Shown here: piece by piece, positions 22,460 to 33,628 of the stretch
Layout of the letters: each line of letters opens with the position of its first letter
How positions within the stretch are numbered: the first letter of the stretch is position 1
DNA from: Trichobilharzia regenti
Taxonomy: Eukaryota > Platyhelminthes > Trematoda > Strigeidida > Schistosomatidae
Assembly: GCA_944472135.2 (NCBI GenBank)
Contig: CALYDD020000313.1
Coordinates: 124,001 to 188,000, forward strand
Direction: 5' to 3'
Length of the DNA stretch: 64,000 nt
The notes under the pieces: model-generated
The model's database searches: none
What the model saw: the letters and a program-made list of their open reading frames with translations, nothing else
Told to the model about the DNA's origin: nothing
Program-made: the position numbers and the translations under genes

Positions 22460-23240
22460 AAAAAACTTTGTTGATTTTCGATGACATAATTTTGTTTTCG
22501 ATAAAATCCTCTTCTGGCTCTACAACTATATACATATACATACATGTTTATATACATAGAATATTCTAGATTAGTAGTCGATGACAATATGAGTGTTTTT
22601 TTTAAATAATACCGATTCGCCTCTTCCATGTGTATCATCTACCAATTTAACTGCTCCTGTGGAGCCAGTTACATAGGCCGTACAATTAGGCATCTTCCTC
22701 GTCGAATTTCGAAACATCATCCAGTGTGGTTAAGCAAAGACAAACAAAATCTATTCGCAGCGCTATTCTATCTCATCTTGTGAATACAGAATGCAAGATT
22801 GATGTTAACCAGGCTTTTAGGGTCATTTACCGCATACCTACGAATCTCAATTTTGCCTTAAGAGTTCGACTACTAAATATTGCTGAGGCTGTGGGGATCC
22901 ATATTAAGAAGCCTAATTTGTGCGTCCAAAAGATATTAGCTTTACCTTGGCCATCTAGGTTTGAATAATCCTGACTTTTTGTGGAATTTTCCTAATTTTA
23001 GCTAATATTCTATTTGCTACTATATCTTTATTATCATTATAATTTAAGCATCTTTAATGATCTGTGATAATTCCATTGATCTTATTTAACGGATCGATAT
23101 AATTTAAAAAACACTAATATTGTTATTAACTACTAATCTAGAATATTCTGTGTATATAAACATGCACATATAATTGTAGAGCCAGAAGAGGAATTTATCG
23201 AAAAGGATATTCTTTGCTCAATCATTTTGTGTTTTATAGA
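22460..23240 (+). mobile_element. PLE-C fragment flanked by inverted terminal repeats
   Basis: The body at 22620-22968 encodes SFNCSCGASYIGRTI-type text, then SHLVNTECKIDV and LNIAEAVGIHI up to a stop. The left flank 22470-22615 and right flank 23100-23230 are the same terminal repeat in opposite orientation (shared AGAATATTCTAGATTAGTAG on the left and its complement on the right). PLE-C at 11060-12210 has the matching flank on one side. Confidence 0.75.
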
Positions 23241-23865
23241 TATCTGAATGAATATTTTCGCTATAACTTTGTTTAATTGTGTGTTTCGTTAATTGCTTAT
23301 AATTCTTGTATTCATTTATAACTCTTACGTAATTTCGTATTCTCTACTTTGTTCCTATGTTTATCCTGAGCACAATTCAATCATCAAACTCTTCATATTA
23401 TTACGTAACTCCTTTTTAACAACCGTTTTTCACAACTTATCACCTTTTGCTACTGCCACTACACTAGTTGCATCAACACCTAATTTTCCGGACCGTTTTC
23501 GTATTACGCAACTCTACCCAAAGAAGATAAGAAAATGAATTCTCCAAAAAGAGACTCTTCGTTGAACTACGTGTTTTGTTTTCAATCGAAATGGCTAGAA
23601 TATGTGTTACATATGTCCAGCCTTCATTATCAAGCAATGTTAGCTTGTTTGTGTTCTCCAATTAGCTAAGAACCAGTTGTTTGAGACTGTAGGTGAAAGA
23701 GCGCAGATGCATTCATTCTTTATGACATCTCAGATCTATTGAAATATCATGTTCCTGTATTTAGTTATTTCGTCTCCCTTGGATGTTTCTCCTTATCTAC
23801 GTTTAAATGTTATATGAAGGACAACAAGTTGAAGGTCTACACTTCTGTACAAAGTTCGGTGAAGT
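23240..23865. other. Intron 4, unassigned
   Basis: AT-rich, no gene or repeat recognised. Confidence 0.4.
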
Positions 23866-23869
23866 TCAA

Positions 23870-24950
23870 GAATAGCGTCCCAGGAGTGCGAACGCTCAAA
23901 TGACGTTGAACGCTTGCTAGTCGTTGGTTGAGGAAACCTACCCTGTTCATCTGCTCCGATGCAAATTTCACCCAGATCACGTATTTCAATACTGCCTAGA
24001 TAATGGATTAATAGGACGTATCGGATATGTAATTGTGGTTATACTATGAACCTGCAGCCGTATACCCAGGTCATTGATGGATATATATTTAGATGTACAC
24101 AGTTTAGGAAGCGAACTAGCGTTCGTAATGGTAAGGGACACTCTCAGTTAATTGTCTTTTAGGAACTTTCTTTGAAAAATCGAAACTTTCGTTGACCAAT
24201 ATCCTGTTTCTGTGCCATTACTGGATTTTAAAGTCCGGGGTGAGGCCAAATGAGGCTCAAACAGATAATACGTTAACGTTTACTGTGCAATGGTTCCAGT
24301 TTTGTCGAGATATAGCGTCGTGGAAAATGAATAGTGTTACTCAAGTATTGGGAGGAGTCAGTGTTGTGCTTATAAAGAAGAAGTCCGATCGGGGACGTGC
24401 TAGGGCAAATAACGTTTGGGTTCTGGCAATTTACGACACCCAGATTCGGAAAGGATTCATCGAACTTATTCCAGATAGGAGTGCTGATACACTCCTCCCT
24501 ATTATTCAAAGGCTGGTGTTGCCAGGCCCTACCATTCACACTGATGGATGGGCAGGATATAATCGATTATCGGATTTTGGATATATACATCATCGAGTCA
24601 ACCATTCGGATAACTTTGTCGATCCCATAACTCGTACTCATACTTAATTCAATCGAAAGTTTCTGGGGAAGACTAAAAAATAGAATCACAGCTTTAAACG
24701 CCTCTCAAAACCAAGTTAATTTTAGTCATCTGGATGAATATATGTATAGAAATTGGTTAAGTTTAAACACTGAAACTCCTCAATATAGTTGGGAGACCTT
24801 TTTATCTCATATTAGACAAAAATACCCTGTAAAATGTTTTTTTTCATGCTTTTTTGTGTATATATGCGTAAAATTTTATGCAAAAATTCTCCTATTTTCT
24901 GATTGGTCGTCTAAAGGTCACTTGTGCGTTTGCATCCCTTAAGATGCTAT
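23870..24950 (+). mobile_element. Merlin DNA transposon, decayed, with transposase pseudogene
   Basis: The left end resembles the terminal repeat of the Merlin copy at 54312 (AAGAATAGCGTCCCAGG, GAACGCTCAAATGAC). The right end near 24920 has the matching GTCACTTGTGCGTTTGC. Inside is an ISXO2/IS1016-like DDE transposase (24192-24840). Merlin elements are known in schistosomes. The ends are imprecise and no target duplication was found. Confidence 0.65.
24192..24840 (+). pseudogene. Merlin transposase (ISXO2-type DDE), broken
   Basis: 151 codons read RGRARANNVWVLAIYD, LIPDRSADTLLPIIQRL, then TIHTDGWAGYNRL (second catalytic Asp) and HHRVNHSDNF. A +1 slip near 24645 turns the THTNSIESFWG block (catalytic Glu) into another frame. 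The C-terminal HLDEYMYRNW follows at about 24730. The stretch LGGVSVVLIKKK lacks the E-x-D-E-S box expected before KKK, so the first catalytic Asp seems lost. The transposase cuts and pastes DNA in intact relatives; this copy cannot. Confidence 0.8.
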
Positions 24951-25199
24951 TGTAAAACTTTGCCCAAAGTTCTACGTAGAAATCTCAGTCAGTCAGTCAA
25001 TGGCCTGTTAACTGTGCAGTTTATGGTAATATTATTTTGAAGCTAATTAGTACTTTATAAATAGTTTACTTTTAGTGTAAACAATGGTTTCCATTGGAAA
25101 CCGACCAGTTAATTCATTGAAACAAATGGGATTAGTGAACTCTATTGCTTTCTTTTTGTTTTGTTATTTTTCTTGTTTGAAATAAATATATGTGTACAG
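24951..25199. other. Intron 4 end
   Basis: AT-rich intron leading to a pyrimidine-rich run and the acceptor TGTGTACAG at 25191-25199. Confidence 0.5.
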
Positions 25200-25511
25200 G
25201 AAACACTTGAACGTTGTACAAAAGAAGCAGAATTCAAACCAATTTTATTTGCTCTATGTTATTTTCATGCCGTGGTTACCGAACGTAGTAAATTTGGTTC
25301 ACAAGGTTGGAATCGTACATATCCATTCAATGTTGGAGATTTGTGTATTTGTTTAGATGTATTATATAATTATTTAGAAGCAAATAATAAAGTACCATGG
25401 GAAGATTTGAGATATTTATTTGGTGAAATTATGTATGGTGGGCATATAACTGATGATTGGGATAGACGATTATGTAGAACATTTTTACAAGAATATTTAC
25501 AACCTGATTTA
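25200..25511 (+). CDS. Dynein heavy chain gene 1, AAA6 exon
   Basis: 104 codons, phase 0 at both ends, donor GTAAGT at 25512. It encodes [37 protein letters not shown], then [20 protein letters not shown] and [33 protein letters not shown] is one of the best-conserved strings of axonemal dynein AAA6. It continues the previous exon's ALDNFNQ without gap. Confidence 0.95.
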
Positions 25512-25629
25512 GTAAGTTACAAAAAGATAATCGAAATTTTCAAGAGTTTGATTTGTTTTTTTAACGAGTGTGACCACGGGGTGATATCAATTACAGAATC
25601 AGTAAACTAGCGATCTCTTTCTCACGTTA

Positions 25630-26170
25630 GGTGGTTTAATAAGGTAAGTAATGTTGACGTTAGGCGTAGAGTGTTGGGCAAAGAGGGAAAATCAATCGAC
25701 GAGGCTATAAAGTTACATAGATTGATGTGGCTAGGTCACGTGGTGCGCATGCCTAACCATCGCCTCCCCCGACGAGCATTACTAGCTGATATAAGTGCGG
25801 GTTTGAAAAGAGTAAGTGGTGGCCAAACAAAAACATGGCCTCATCAATCCATGAAATCATTGACAGTTGAACTGGAGTCGGGTAGGGAGATGCAGACTTC
25901 CGGGTTGAGGCCCCGGGACTCTAGGAATCAATGGCTGGAGACAATAGGTGATATGGCTCAAAGTCGCTGTCAATGGCGAAGATGTATTCAGTCTCTGTAA
26001 TCTTTCATATTCCTTTCTACCATTACCCATTCTGTTTCACTCTTATACTTGTGAAACTATTAATTCTCTCCACTCATCTTGTCTACCTTTGTGTGCTATT
26101 TGGAACGTGGTAACTCGAAGTGCTGCACTTCGGTGCTAAGTTCTATGTTGAATCCAGACAGACAGACAGA
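25630..26170 (+). mobile_element. Non-LTR retrotransposon NL2, 3' end
   Basis: Frame 25671-26000 reads LHRLMWLGHVVRMPNHRLP, RRALLADISAGLKR, then WLETIGDMAQSRCQWRR. This C-terminal block is typical of LINE-type polyproteins after the RT. The 3' untranslated part ends in a CAGA repeat at 26157-26170. Same family as 5225-6290 and 37575-37925. Confidence 0.8.
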
Positions 26171-26184
26171 CCAGTGAAAACAGT

Positions 26185-26470
26185 GAGGGATTAGTAGACA
26201 GCCAGCTGTTTCATCCTGGTTTGGGAATCACCAGCACTACGCACCCGCTGACAGGGTTCGAACGCAGGACCTTCCGGTTACAAGGAAAGCTAGTTCGTAT
26301 ACCATTCAGCTACTGGGACCCAATTCGGTAGCCTGCTCATGAATTCTAACTTCTACCAATTCGTGATTTAACGTGACCACCAACCAATATCATCGGTGGG
26401 AAATCCATCCTCACACTTGGCCGGTTGGACCTCACTAGTCACAATTTCTCACTAGGACTCCAGGAAAAAA
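26185..26470 (-). mobile_element. Fb element, single minus-strand unit
   Basis: The reverse strand carries the tRNA-like part (B box near 26255, GGGTTCGAACG on the plus strand) and the body down to CTCACTAGGACTCCAGG at the far end. The outer arm is truncated. Confidence 0.65.
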
Positions 26471-26760
26471 CTGTGGTTTCAGCAGAATTCTTCTTCGTGC
26501 TCCAAAATCATAAATTCATTAATTTCAGCAATATATTCACAGCAGTCAGTAAAGGCAAATTAGAGTTATATCAGAAAGTGGATTGCATGGTATGAGTACA
26601 AGAGGGAACAACAGTCCGTTAGTTTTGATTTTCATCTAGAATATGTGCAGTCAAAAAGAAGATGAGATCGAGTGAAATGAAGCCAATAGAAGGCACAAGT
26701 TTTAAGGGTTGAATGTAGTCTCATTGGTGTGAGAGACAATATGAATATATATTTATATAT
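26470..26760. other. Intron 5, unassigned
   Basis: No gene or repeat identified before the PLE-B copies. Confidence 0.4.
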
Positions 26761-27544
26761 ATGAGCAGATAAAAGGAACACCAATGGCATCACCCATATC
26801 AGGATTAATAGCTGAAGTCGTCATGCAAAGATTAGAATTAATACCTCTACCCACAATTAAACCGAAAATCTGGGTACGTTACGTTGATGATACACTTGTA
26901 ATAATTAAGAAAAATGATTTAGAATATGCCCATAAGCTCCTAAACAACATATTTGAAGACATCAAATTCACAAGAGAAGAAGAATTACATAACAAAATCC
27001 CATTTTTCGATGTCTTAATCAGGAGAACCGACACCGGAAATTTAGAAACACAAGTATATAGAAAATCAACGCACACAGATCAAATACTCAACTATAGTAG
27101 CAATTACCCATATTGTTTAGAAGAGTTCAAACACATTGTAGCACTCCAGAGTTGAAAAGAATGGAAGACAAAAATACCTACAAATGGTCTTCAAAAATAA
27201 TGGTTATCCACAAAATTTCATCAAAAAGTGTTTAAAATCGAATCACTATACCAACAATGAGCCATCATCAAAGAACAAAAGGAAATGCATCCTACCATAC
27301 ATGAAAAATATCTCTGAAATAACAGCTAGAATACTTAAATCGTTTGATATAGATACAGCATACAAGCCAGTCAAATCACTTAATTCAATATTGTGCAAAC
27401 CGAAAGATCCAACAGAAAAAGGAGATAAAATTAATACCATTTACAAAATAAGTTGTATAAACTGTAACGGGCATTACATTGGCCAAAGTGGGCGTCTCCT
27501 TCGAATCAGAATCCAGGAACACAAATCAGCCGTGAAAAGACATG

Positions 27545-27580
<36 letters not shown>

Positions 27581-27900
27581 TCTTTCATATCAATGCATAT
27601 AGACAATTATGGACATCAGTTTGATTGCGATAACGTCGAAATCTTAGACAGAGGAAACATCAAAAATGCAGTCAGGGAATTCCTAGAAGCCTGGTACTCA
27701 AACGAATCAGCCAGCGATGAACAAACACGTTAATATATAGACCAAATATACCAACTAATAAAAAGTGTAAATCATGTGACCAGAAAGTTTACAATCCAAG
27801 TCAATAGAAAATGATAAATACATATGTAAAGATGGTTACTGGTAGACGCAATTCTATCACTCATGAAGAAATTTAAATTATTTCACTTTATGCTAAAAAT
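26760..27900 (+). mobile_element. PLE-B, RT and GIY-YIG, interrupted by (TA)n
   Basis: Frame 26784-27155 encodes the second half of the RT: ASPISGLIAEVVMQRLE, RYVDDTLVII (catalytic YVDD), then FFDVLIRR and VYRKSTHTDQIL. Frame 27184-27624 has the linker and INCNGHYIGQSGRLLRIRI, EHKSAVKRHD. A (TA)n tract at 27545-27580 then shifts the frame, and the rest (EILDRGNIKNAVREFLEAW to a stop at 27731-27733) continues in frame 27542-27733. About 40 bp near 27105 are missing compared with the next copy. Confidence 0.85.
27545..27580. repeat. (TA)n tract inside the PLE-B endonuclease
   Basis: Grown from a short ATGATATATG seed that stays short in the copies at about 3240 and 28460. It shifts the reading frame between KRHD and SMHIDNYG. 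Confidence 0.95.
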
Positions 27901-27914
27901 TGCGCTGAAACAAC

Positions 27915-28800
27915 ACAGGAAATTTAGAAACACAAGTATATAGAAAATCAACGCACACAGATCAAATACTCAACTATACTAGCAACAATCCAATTACTCA
28001 CAAGAGAAACTGTGTGCAGACATTGTTTAGAAGAGTTCAAACACATTGTAGCACTCCAGAGTTGAAAAGAATGGAAGAAAAATACTTACAAGTGGTCTTC
28101 AAAAAGAATGGTTATCCACAAAATTTCATCAAAAAGTGTTTAAAATCGAATCACTATACCAACAATGAGCCATCATCAAAGAACAAAAGAAAATGCATCC
28201 TACCATACATGAAAAATATCTCTGAAATAACAGCTAGAATACTTAAATCGTTTGATATAGATGCAGCATACAAGCCAGTCAAATCCCTTAATTCAATATT
28301 GTGCAAACCGAAAGATCCAACAGACAAAAGAGATAAAATTAATACCATTTACAAAATAAATTCCGTGGATGAACTGTAACAGGCATTACATCGGCCAAAG
28401 TGGGCGTCTCCTTCGAATCAGAATCCAGGAACACAAATCAGCCGTGAAAAGACATGATATATGTTCTTTAGTATCAATGCATATAGACAATTATGGACAT
28501 CAATTTGATTGGGATAATGTCGAAATCTTAGACAGAGGAAACATCAAAAATGCAGTCAGGGAATTCCTAGAAGCCTGGTACTCAAACGAATCAGCCAGCG
28601 ATGAACAAACACGTTAATATATAGACCAAATATACCAACTAATAAAAAGTGTAAATCATGTGACCAGAAAGTTTACAATCCAAGTCAATAGAAAAATGAT
28701 CAATACATGTGTAGAGATGGTTACCGGGAGGCGCAATTCTATCACTCATGAAGAAATTTAAATTATTTCACTTTATGCTAAAAATTGCGCTGAAGGGGGA
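27915..28800 (+). mobile_element. PLE-B second copy, tandem to the first
   Basis: Repeats 27030-27900 in the same orientation: AAATTTAGAAACACAAG at 27921, the linker (28014-28379), then GIY-YIG text from 28378 (HYIGQSGRLLRIRI) to a stop at 28615-28617. Here no (TA)n interrupts the endonuclease, but a small frame change at about 28365 separates linker and endonuclease. The 3' part from 28290 on is the origin, or the twin, of the inverted arm at 2690-3166. Confidence 0.85.
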
Positions 28801-28979
28801 TGTTGTCCAGAAGGGTTGACGATGAAAGCTCCGCAAGTAAACCAACGAGCTCAGAGAACGGTATTAATTGGGAGACAATATGCATACCAACAAGTGGGAT
28901 ACTCCAGACGTAAGTTCAAGGGTTACAAATAACAGTTATAGTAAATGATGAGTTTACAACGTTAGAATTTAGAAGTGAT

Positions 28980-29095
28980 TTAATTCCAACCGAAAAATGT
29001 CTGAATGGTCTCGTAACCAGAAGGTCCTGAGTTCGATCCACGACTATGGGGTCGTAAGTGAACAGCACTGAGGAGTCCAAAGGCAAGACAAAACA
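28980..29095 (+). repeat. tRNA-like SINE fragment
   Basis: TGGTCTCGTAACCAGAAGG (A-box-like) and GAGTTCGATCC (B-box-like). Inverted twin of 2340-2470. Confidence 0.5.
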
Positions 29096-29219
29096 GCCTC
29101 CTAATGCTCTCCCTGGTTTTCAGTGATCTATCTAACAAACATACATCATTGAATTATTTCATTTCATTTTATCTCATTTTCTTATTGACCACACTCACAC
29201 ACACAGACATTTTTCAGAT

Positions 29220-29680
29220 GATAGCAGAAATTGAAAAGATCGTTGTAGAAAAGATAATTTTTGTTTCAACGATGTCATCAACTAGGCTGTACGTTCGTAT
29301 ATATACACACATATGTGTAATAAAGCTGTTCGAAAGTTCCAGAAATATCTCCCGTCAGTGAAGAACACAGGTGAATACATAACAAGATGAATGAATTCAG
29401 GACACTCAGCTCCAATTTGAAAGTCCCTCAAAGCTATGTACAAAACCTCAACAAACTACTCAAAAGAAGTAACATCAAGGCATCTGAGCATAGCTTAGGT
29501 ACTAGCTATCCAAAAATTCAAGTCAACGCTATGTGTATTCAGGAGAAATACCTCCCCCTCACAACATTTGTCTTTACCTATGCAATCGTAAACGGTTATT
29601 TCTTCAATGACGATTATCTGACTACATTTTCTGTCCATTTTCGTGATTACCACCGTTTTAATCCCTGTTTGTAATCTTGT
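29220..29680 (+). mobile_element. PLE-A terminal repeat and C-terminal fragment
   Basis: Inverted twin of 1830-2210. 29225-29345 is the PLE-A terminal repeat in reverse orientation. 29387-29674 encodes LNKLLKRSNIKASEHSL and AMCIQEKYLPLTTF. The gene-like open frame is retroelement debris. Confidence 0.7.
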
Positions 29681-29689
29681 CATTTGTCA

Positions 29690-30320
29690 TAACTTTGAAA
29701 CAACAGAAGATAAGGGTCAGGCAACACATCATTTATTGAGGAAATTAACAGATATTTATATATTTTTATGTACATTATTATTCGTTATCATTATTATTAG
29801 TAGAGAAACAGCGTCTTCTTTTTTTCCTTCCCGTTCCCCAGTGGAACACAGGGCTCCAAGCTATTGGCTTGAAGTTTCTGTAGCAGTGTTTAGTTTTTAC
29901 AGGATGGGGTTGCTAGCCTCATGCCCAACCTTTTCTCTTTACCAGCATTATTTCTGGCTTAGCAAGGTAAAGGAGTGCGTCTGTGGCCGAGGATTGAACC
30001 CCGGACCATGTGCATGGTCGGCAAGCGTCCTAACCGCTATGCCACCGACGTTATCATTATTATTAGTAGTAGAGAAACGGCGTCTTCTAATTGGTTGTCT
30101 TCTCGCTGAAAGTTCTTCTATCATCTCTCTGTGGCTATTTCCCTGAAGGTCAGACCATACATCTACGAATTGTATCCGCCCACGCAAGGTCTGCTGTGAT
30201 TGGCTGTTGAGTTAGTCTTTGTTCTTGTTCTTCTCCCATGACCAAGATTTGGGACGTAAACATTGACGTAAATTGCTGTAAACCATTTTTGGGTAGCAGA
30301 CAGCTCTCACCAAAATTCGC
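29690..30320 (-). mobile_element. Solo LTR split by SINE-T, inverted twin
   Basis: Mirror copy of 1127-1747. The SINE-T insertion lies at about 29821-30048 with the same flanks (CGTTATCATTATTATTAG at both edges). The LTR 5' end is near 30312 (AGCTCTCACC on the plus strand). A 167-codon open frame at 29643-30146 crosses LTR, SINE and flank and is not a gene. Confidence 0.75.
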
Positions 30321-30336
30321 GCGTCAACCGGAAATA

Positions 30337-30340
<4 letters not shown>

Positions 30341-30374
<34 letters not shown>
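30341..30374. repeat. (TA)n microsatellite
   Basis: Sits at the same PLE-A junction as 1071-1101. Confidence 0.95.
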
Positions 30375-30376
<2 letters not shown>

Positions 30377-30640
30377 CCTTGAAGGGTTTTTCGAAAGGCA
30401 CTGAATGTCCTGAATTGACCAGATGTTCTGTCTCTGAACTGTATACATGCTTTTGGTCTCCTTTTACTAACCAGGCTGGGTAGTGTTCACGAGCGCGTTT
30501 TTCAAGTCGGCGCATGGTACGGCCAACGTACTCAGCTCCACAAGAGAGAGTAAATTGGTATATGCACTTTGAGGTGGCCCAATGCGACGACTTGTCTTTC
30601 GCGTTCTGGCTGAATAGTTTCTTGCAGGAAAACGTCGCTG
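30375..30640 (-). mobile_element. PLE-A GIY-YIG fragment, minus strand
   Basis: Minus-strand frame 30662-30339 reads CKKLFSQNAKDKSSHWATS, CIYQFTLSCGAEYVGRTM and EKRAREHYPAWLVKG. It is the end of the right inverted arm and runs into a plus-strand PLE-A piece at about 30640. Confidence 0.85.
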
Positions 30641-30808
30641 AGGAAAACATACCTCGCCGCAAGCCTAAAACTGACGTTTTTGAAAAATGCGCTCGTGAAC
30701 ACTACCCAGCCTGGTTAGTAAAAGGAGACCAAATGCGTTTAAACAGTTCAGTGGCAGAACATCTGGTCAATTCAGGACATTCAGTGCCTTTCGAAAAATT
30801 CTTCAAGG

Positions 30809-30849
<41 letters not shown>

Positions 30850-30940
30850 AATGTATAGCTATCTAGTTGTTTATGTTTTCGCTGAGACGAAAAGTTGCTT
30901 CGCTGCAATCATCTTTTACGATTTTTTTTCCTCTGATCTA
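30640..30940 (+). mobile_element. PLE-A fragment, plus strand, with (TA)n
   Basis: Starts with AGGAAAACATACCTCGCCG, skips part of the endonuclease, continues KCAREHYPAWLVKGD and EHLVNSGHSVPFEKFFKV, then a (TA)n tract at 30810-30847. After it, TTCGCTGAGACGAAAAG and TTGCTTCGCTGCAATC resemble the PLE-A terminal repeat. Confidence 0.75.
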
Positions 30941-31164
30941 CTATTATAATTGATAATTAAAACTAAATCGTTATTATTCCACCTCATACTTGTTCAACAA
31001 AATACACTTTATGATGTAGTTCTAATTTGCCTTTGCCAGTGGCTGTTGTCGGGCTTACACACTAATGGATTGATTTATAATTGTAGAGCCTTGAGAAGAA
31101 TTCGTTGGAAACTTCTATTCTCTCTAATTAGTGTTGTTCTGAATAAATAATAGGGATATACAAA

Positions 31165-32430
31165 TTACACTAGCTGTAATCAACGTAATCTTCGAAAAAC
31201 CCTGATGGAAAACGGTTTCCCGCCAAGATTCATAGACAAGAATCTCAAATGTAAGAAGACTTCCGAACAAGTCCATTCCGTTCCAAAGAAAATACTTCTG
31301 CTTAATCTAGAATTCAAAGGTGATATTGAAGCAGAAATCCTTCGCAAACGCCTCTCCAAATCGCTAAGGAAAACATACTTCGCCGCGAGCCTACGACCGA
31401 CGTAATCCTGCAAGAAACTATTCAGCCAGAACGCGAAAGACAAGTCGTCGCATTGGGCCACCTCAAAGTGCATATACCAATTTACTCTCTCTTGTGGAGC
31501 TGAGTACGTTGGCCGTACCATGTACCGACTTGAAAAACGCGCTCGTGAACACTACCCAGCCTGGTTAGTAAAAGGAGACCAAAAGCATGTATACAGTTCA
31601 GAGACAGAACATCTGGTCAATTCAGGACATTCAGTGCCTTTCGAAAAACCCTTCAAAATAGTATACAATCAATATTCAATCAAACCTATCAAAGGGAGTG
31701 AAATCAAGACATCTGGGAATAGCCGAAGCGCTAGCTATACAAAAGCTCAAACCCACGCTTTGTATCCAAAAGAAATACGTCCAATCCCTGTCCCTGCCAT
31801 GGCCATCATAAACAGGTAATTCTTTTAGTAATGACCATCCCATCGCCTTTCTTACCTAAACTTCCTGTTTATTCATGCTATTTTAAGTTTTTCTTAATAC
31901 CTGTTCACACTACCATATTTTCATACCCGAACTTCGTGTTTATTTTGTCATTCTACTATTTCCACACATTTAATCCCTGATTGCATAAACAATTATTCAT
32001 CACATTAGTTCTTATCCAAACATCCTGTCTATTTTGTCATTTCTACATTTCTAACCTCTAATTGCACAATGTCAATCTTATTAGCTATCATGATGCTACT
32101 TTGTTTGTTTTATCCATCCCCCTGTTTATTATGGCATTCTAATTCCTAATTTTAATTTTTACTAATTTTACCCTTGACCGGATATTATTCTGGAACTTTC
32201 CTATCCATTTGATATAAATACACGAATGTACAGCCTAGATGATGACTTCGTCGAAAAGAAAATTTTCTTCGCTGCAATTGTCTTCTTAATCAACGAATCA
32301 TAATAGCTATACACCCGCCATCTAGGCTATATACTTAATCCTGATTGGCTGTCACTTACAGCCTATATGGTCATGCCGCGAAGAATACTTAATTCTGATT
32401 GGATGTTAATATAATTAGGCGTAGGCGAAT
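31165..32430 (+). mobile_element. PLE-A, 3' half with terminal repeat
   Basis: Linker 31205-31405 (ENGFPPRFIDKNLKCKK; IEAEILRKRLSKSLRK), then GIY-YIG 31480-31640 and the C-terminal end KPIKGSEIKTSGNSRS to about 31800. Frames change near 31400. A 3' untranslated part of about 400 bp follows. The hammerhead-like terminal repeat lies at 32215-32290 and the outermost segment at 32290-32430, inverted with respect to 1-145. This is the fullest 3' end of PLE-A in the window. Confidence 0.8.
32215..32285 (+). ncRNA. Hammerhead-like motif in the PLE-A terminal repeat
   Basis: CAGC, CTAGATGATGACTTCGTC, GAAA, AGAAAATTTTCTT, C, GCTG. CAGC pairs with GCTG, GAC-TTC-GTC is a small hairpin and AAGAAAATTTTCTT is a palindromic stem. 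The first core segment departs from CUGANGA by inserted bases, so I call it hammerhead-like only. Related copies: 2130-2200, 29260-29310 (reverse), 61840-61880 (reverse). Confidence 0.4.
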
Positions 32431-32559
32431 AAAAAAATCGGTCATTATATGATGAATAATAATAGCATTGCGTGTAAACTATTGAAATATAATTATAATT
32501 TATTTAATAATAACTCAGTTAGTATTAGTGAAAATTTTGAAACAAACTCAGTATCCTGG

Positions 32560-33400
32560 ATATTTCAATGATCAGGAGAAACGATAGAACGATTAAGCGA
32601 TCTATATTTCGTAAACAGACATGGTGTGGACAATATCTTCATTTCACTAGTTCTGTTCCTATCCAGTATAAACGTCGCTTAGGGAAATGTTTGTCTCCAA
32701 GGCCTCATAGAATATGCACGAGCGACACATTGATGGATGAGCTTTGACATATACATTCAGTTTTATTAGGTAACGATCATCCAGAAAACTTTATCAGTTG
32801 TCACAGTAAGGATAGACCAAATTTTGAGAAGACAGCTATTGTACCAAAGAAAGCTACATTTATTAACCTACCCACCATTCAAGGGTGATTAAATTATGCA
32901 GTTGACAGCCCAAAGACCTTGGTCAGTCATCAAGCTCACATTCTACACAGTATCTCTTTCCCTCACATACCGAACATTTTCTATCTCTTTACCTACGATT
33001 AAAGGACGAAATTCTATGAACTCTACGTCGAACTGCATCTACAGGCTAAACCTGCAGTTGCGGTGACACCCATATACGTAGAACCAATAGAATGTTCGAA
33101 TGTGGTCGTCAAAATGAACATGTTCCAAAGTGGTTATTAAAACACACAAAAAAAACCCAGTGCAATTAATCTGAATAGAAATCCATCAGCGTCATCCATT
33201 GCAAAGCAATTATTAATGCCAGATCGCAAAATCAATATTAATGACTGCTTCATAATTATTTCATTGCATAACTCTAATTCAAGGTTGGTGATTGAAGGTG
33301 ATGGAAGCCCTTTGTGGATTATTCACATACATCCTAAACTATGCGTACGAAAAAGAACAACAGACTTCAGCCTTTGCCTACCATGGACTGACTACTTGAC
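32560..33400 (+). mobile_element. PLE-D remnant
   Basis: Decodes in shifting frames to RSIFRKQTWCGQYLHFTSS, VPIQYKRRLGKCL, NDHPENFISC, then a GIY-YIG core near 33040-33110 and, from 33216, IHPKLCVRKRTTDFSLCLPW. The order matches other PLE 3' halves; the stops show decay. Confidence 0.7.
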
Positions 33401-33590
33401 TTTTGTTTGGGTCCATTTTATGCCTGTTTCCTCATTTCCCGCTGTCTTTCGCATTATCCAATCTACTGCAATCAGGAAAATCATTGACGATAGTAAACAT
33501 CCTTGCCTTACTCCCGTACTCACTTCGAAGGATTCCGTAAGTTTCCGGTTGTGGATTTTCTTGGTATGTAGCATTGTTGTATAACTGTTG
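33400..33590 (-). mobile_element. RTE fragment, minus strand
   Basis: The minus strand reads NRKLTESFEVSTGVRQGCLL, then MIFLIAVDWIMRKTAGN. These are RT blocks identical in kind to 55840-55960. It ends about 40 bp before dynein exon 6. Confidence 0.8.
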
Positions 33591-33628
33591 GATGAGATGT
33601 ATAAAATTCTACTTTCATCTAATTCTAG

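Noticed and set aside
29643..30146. 167-codon open frame
   Set aside because: It crosses PLE flank, LTR and SINE-T, and its mirror at 1800-1294 does the same. Chance frame in repeats.
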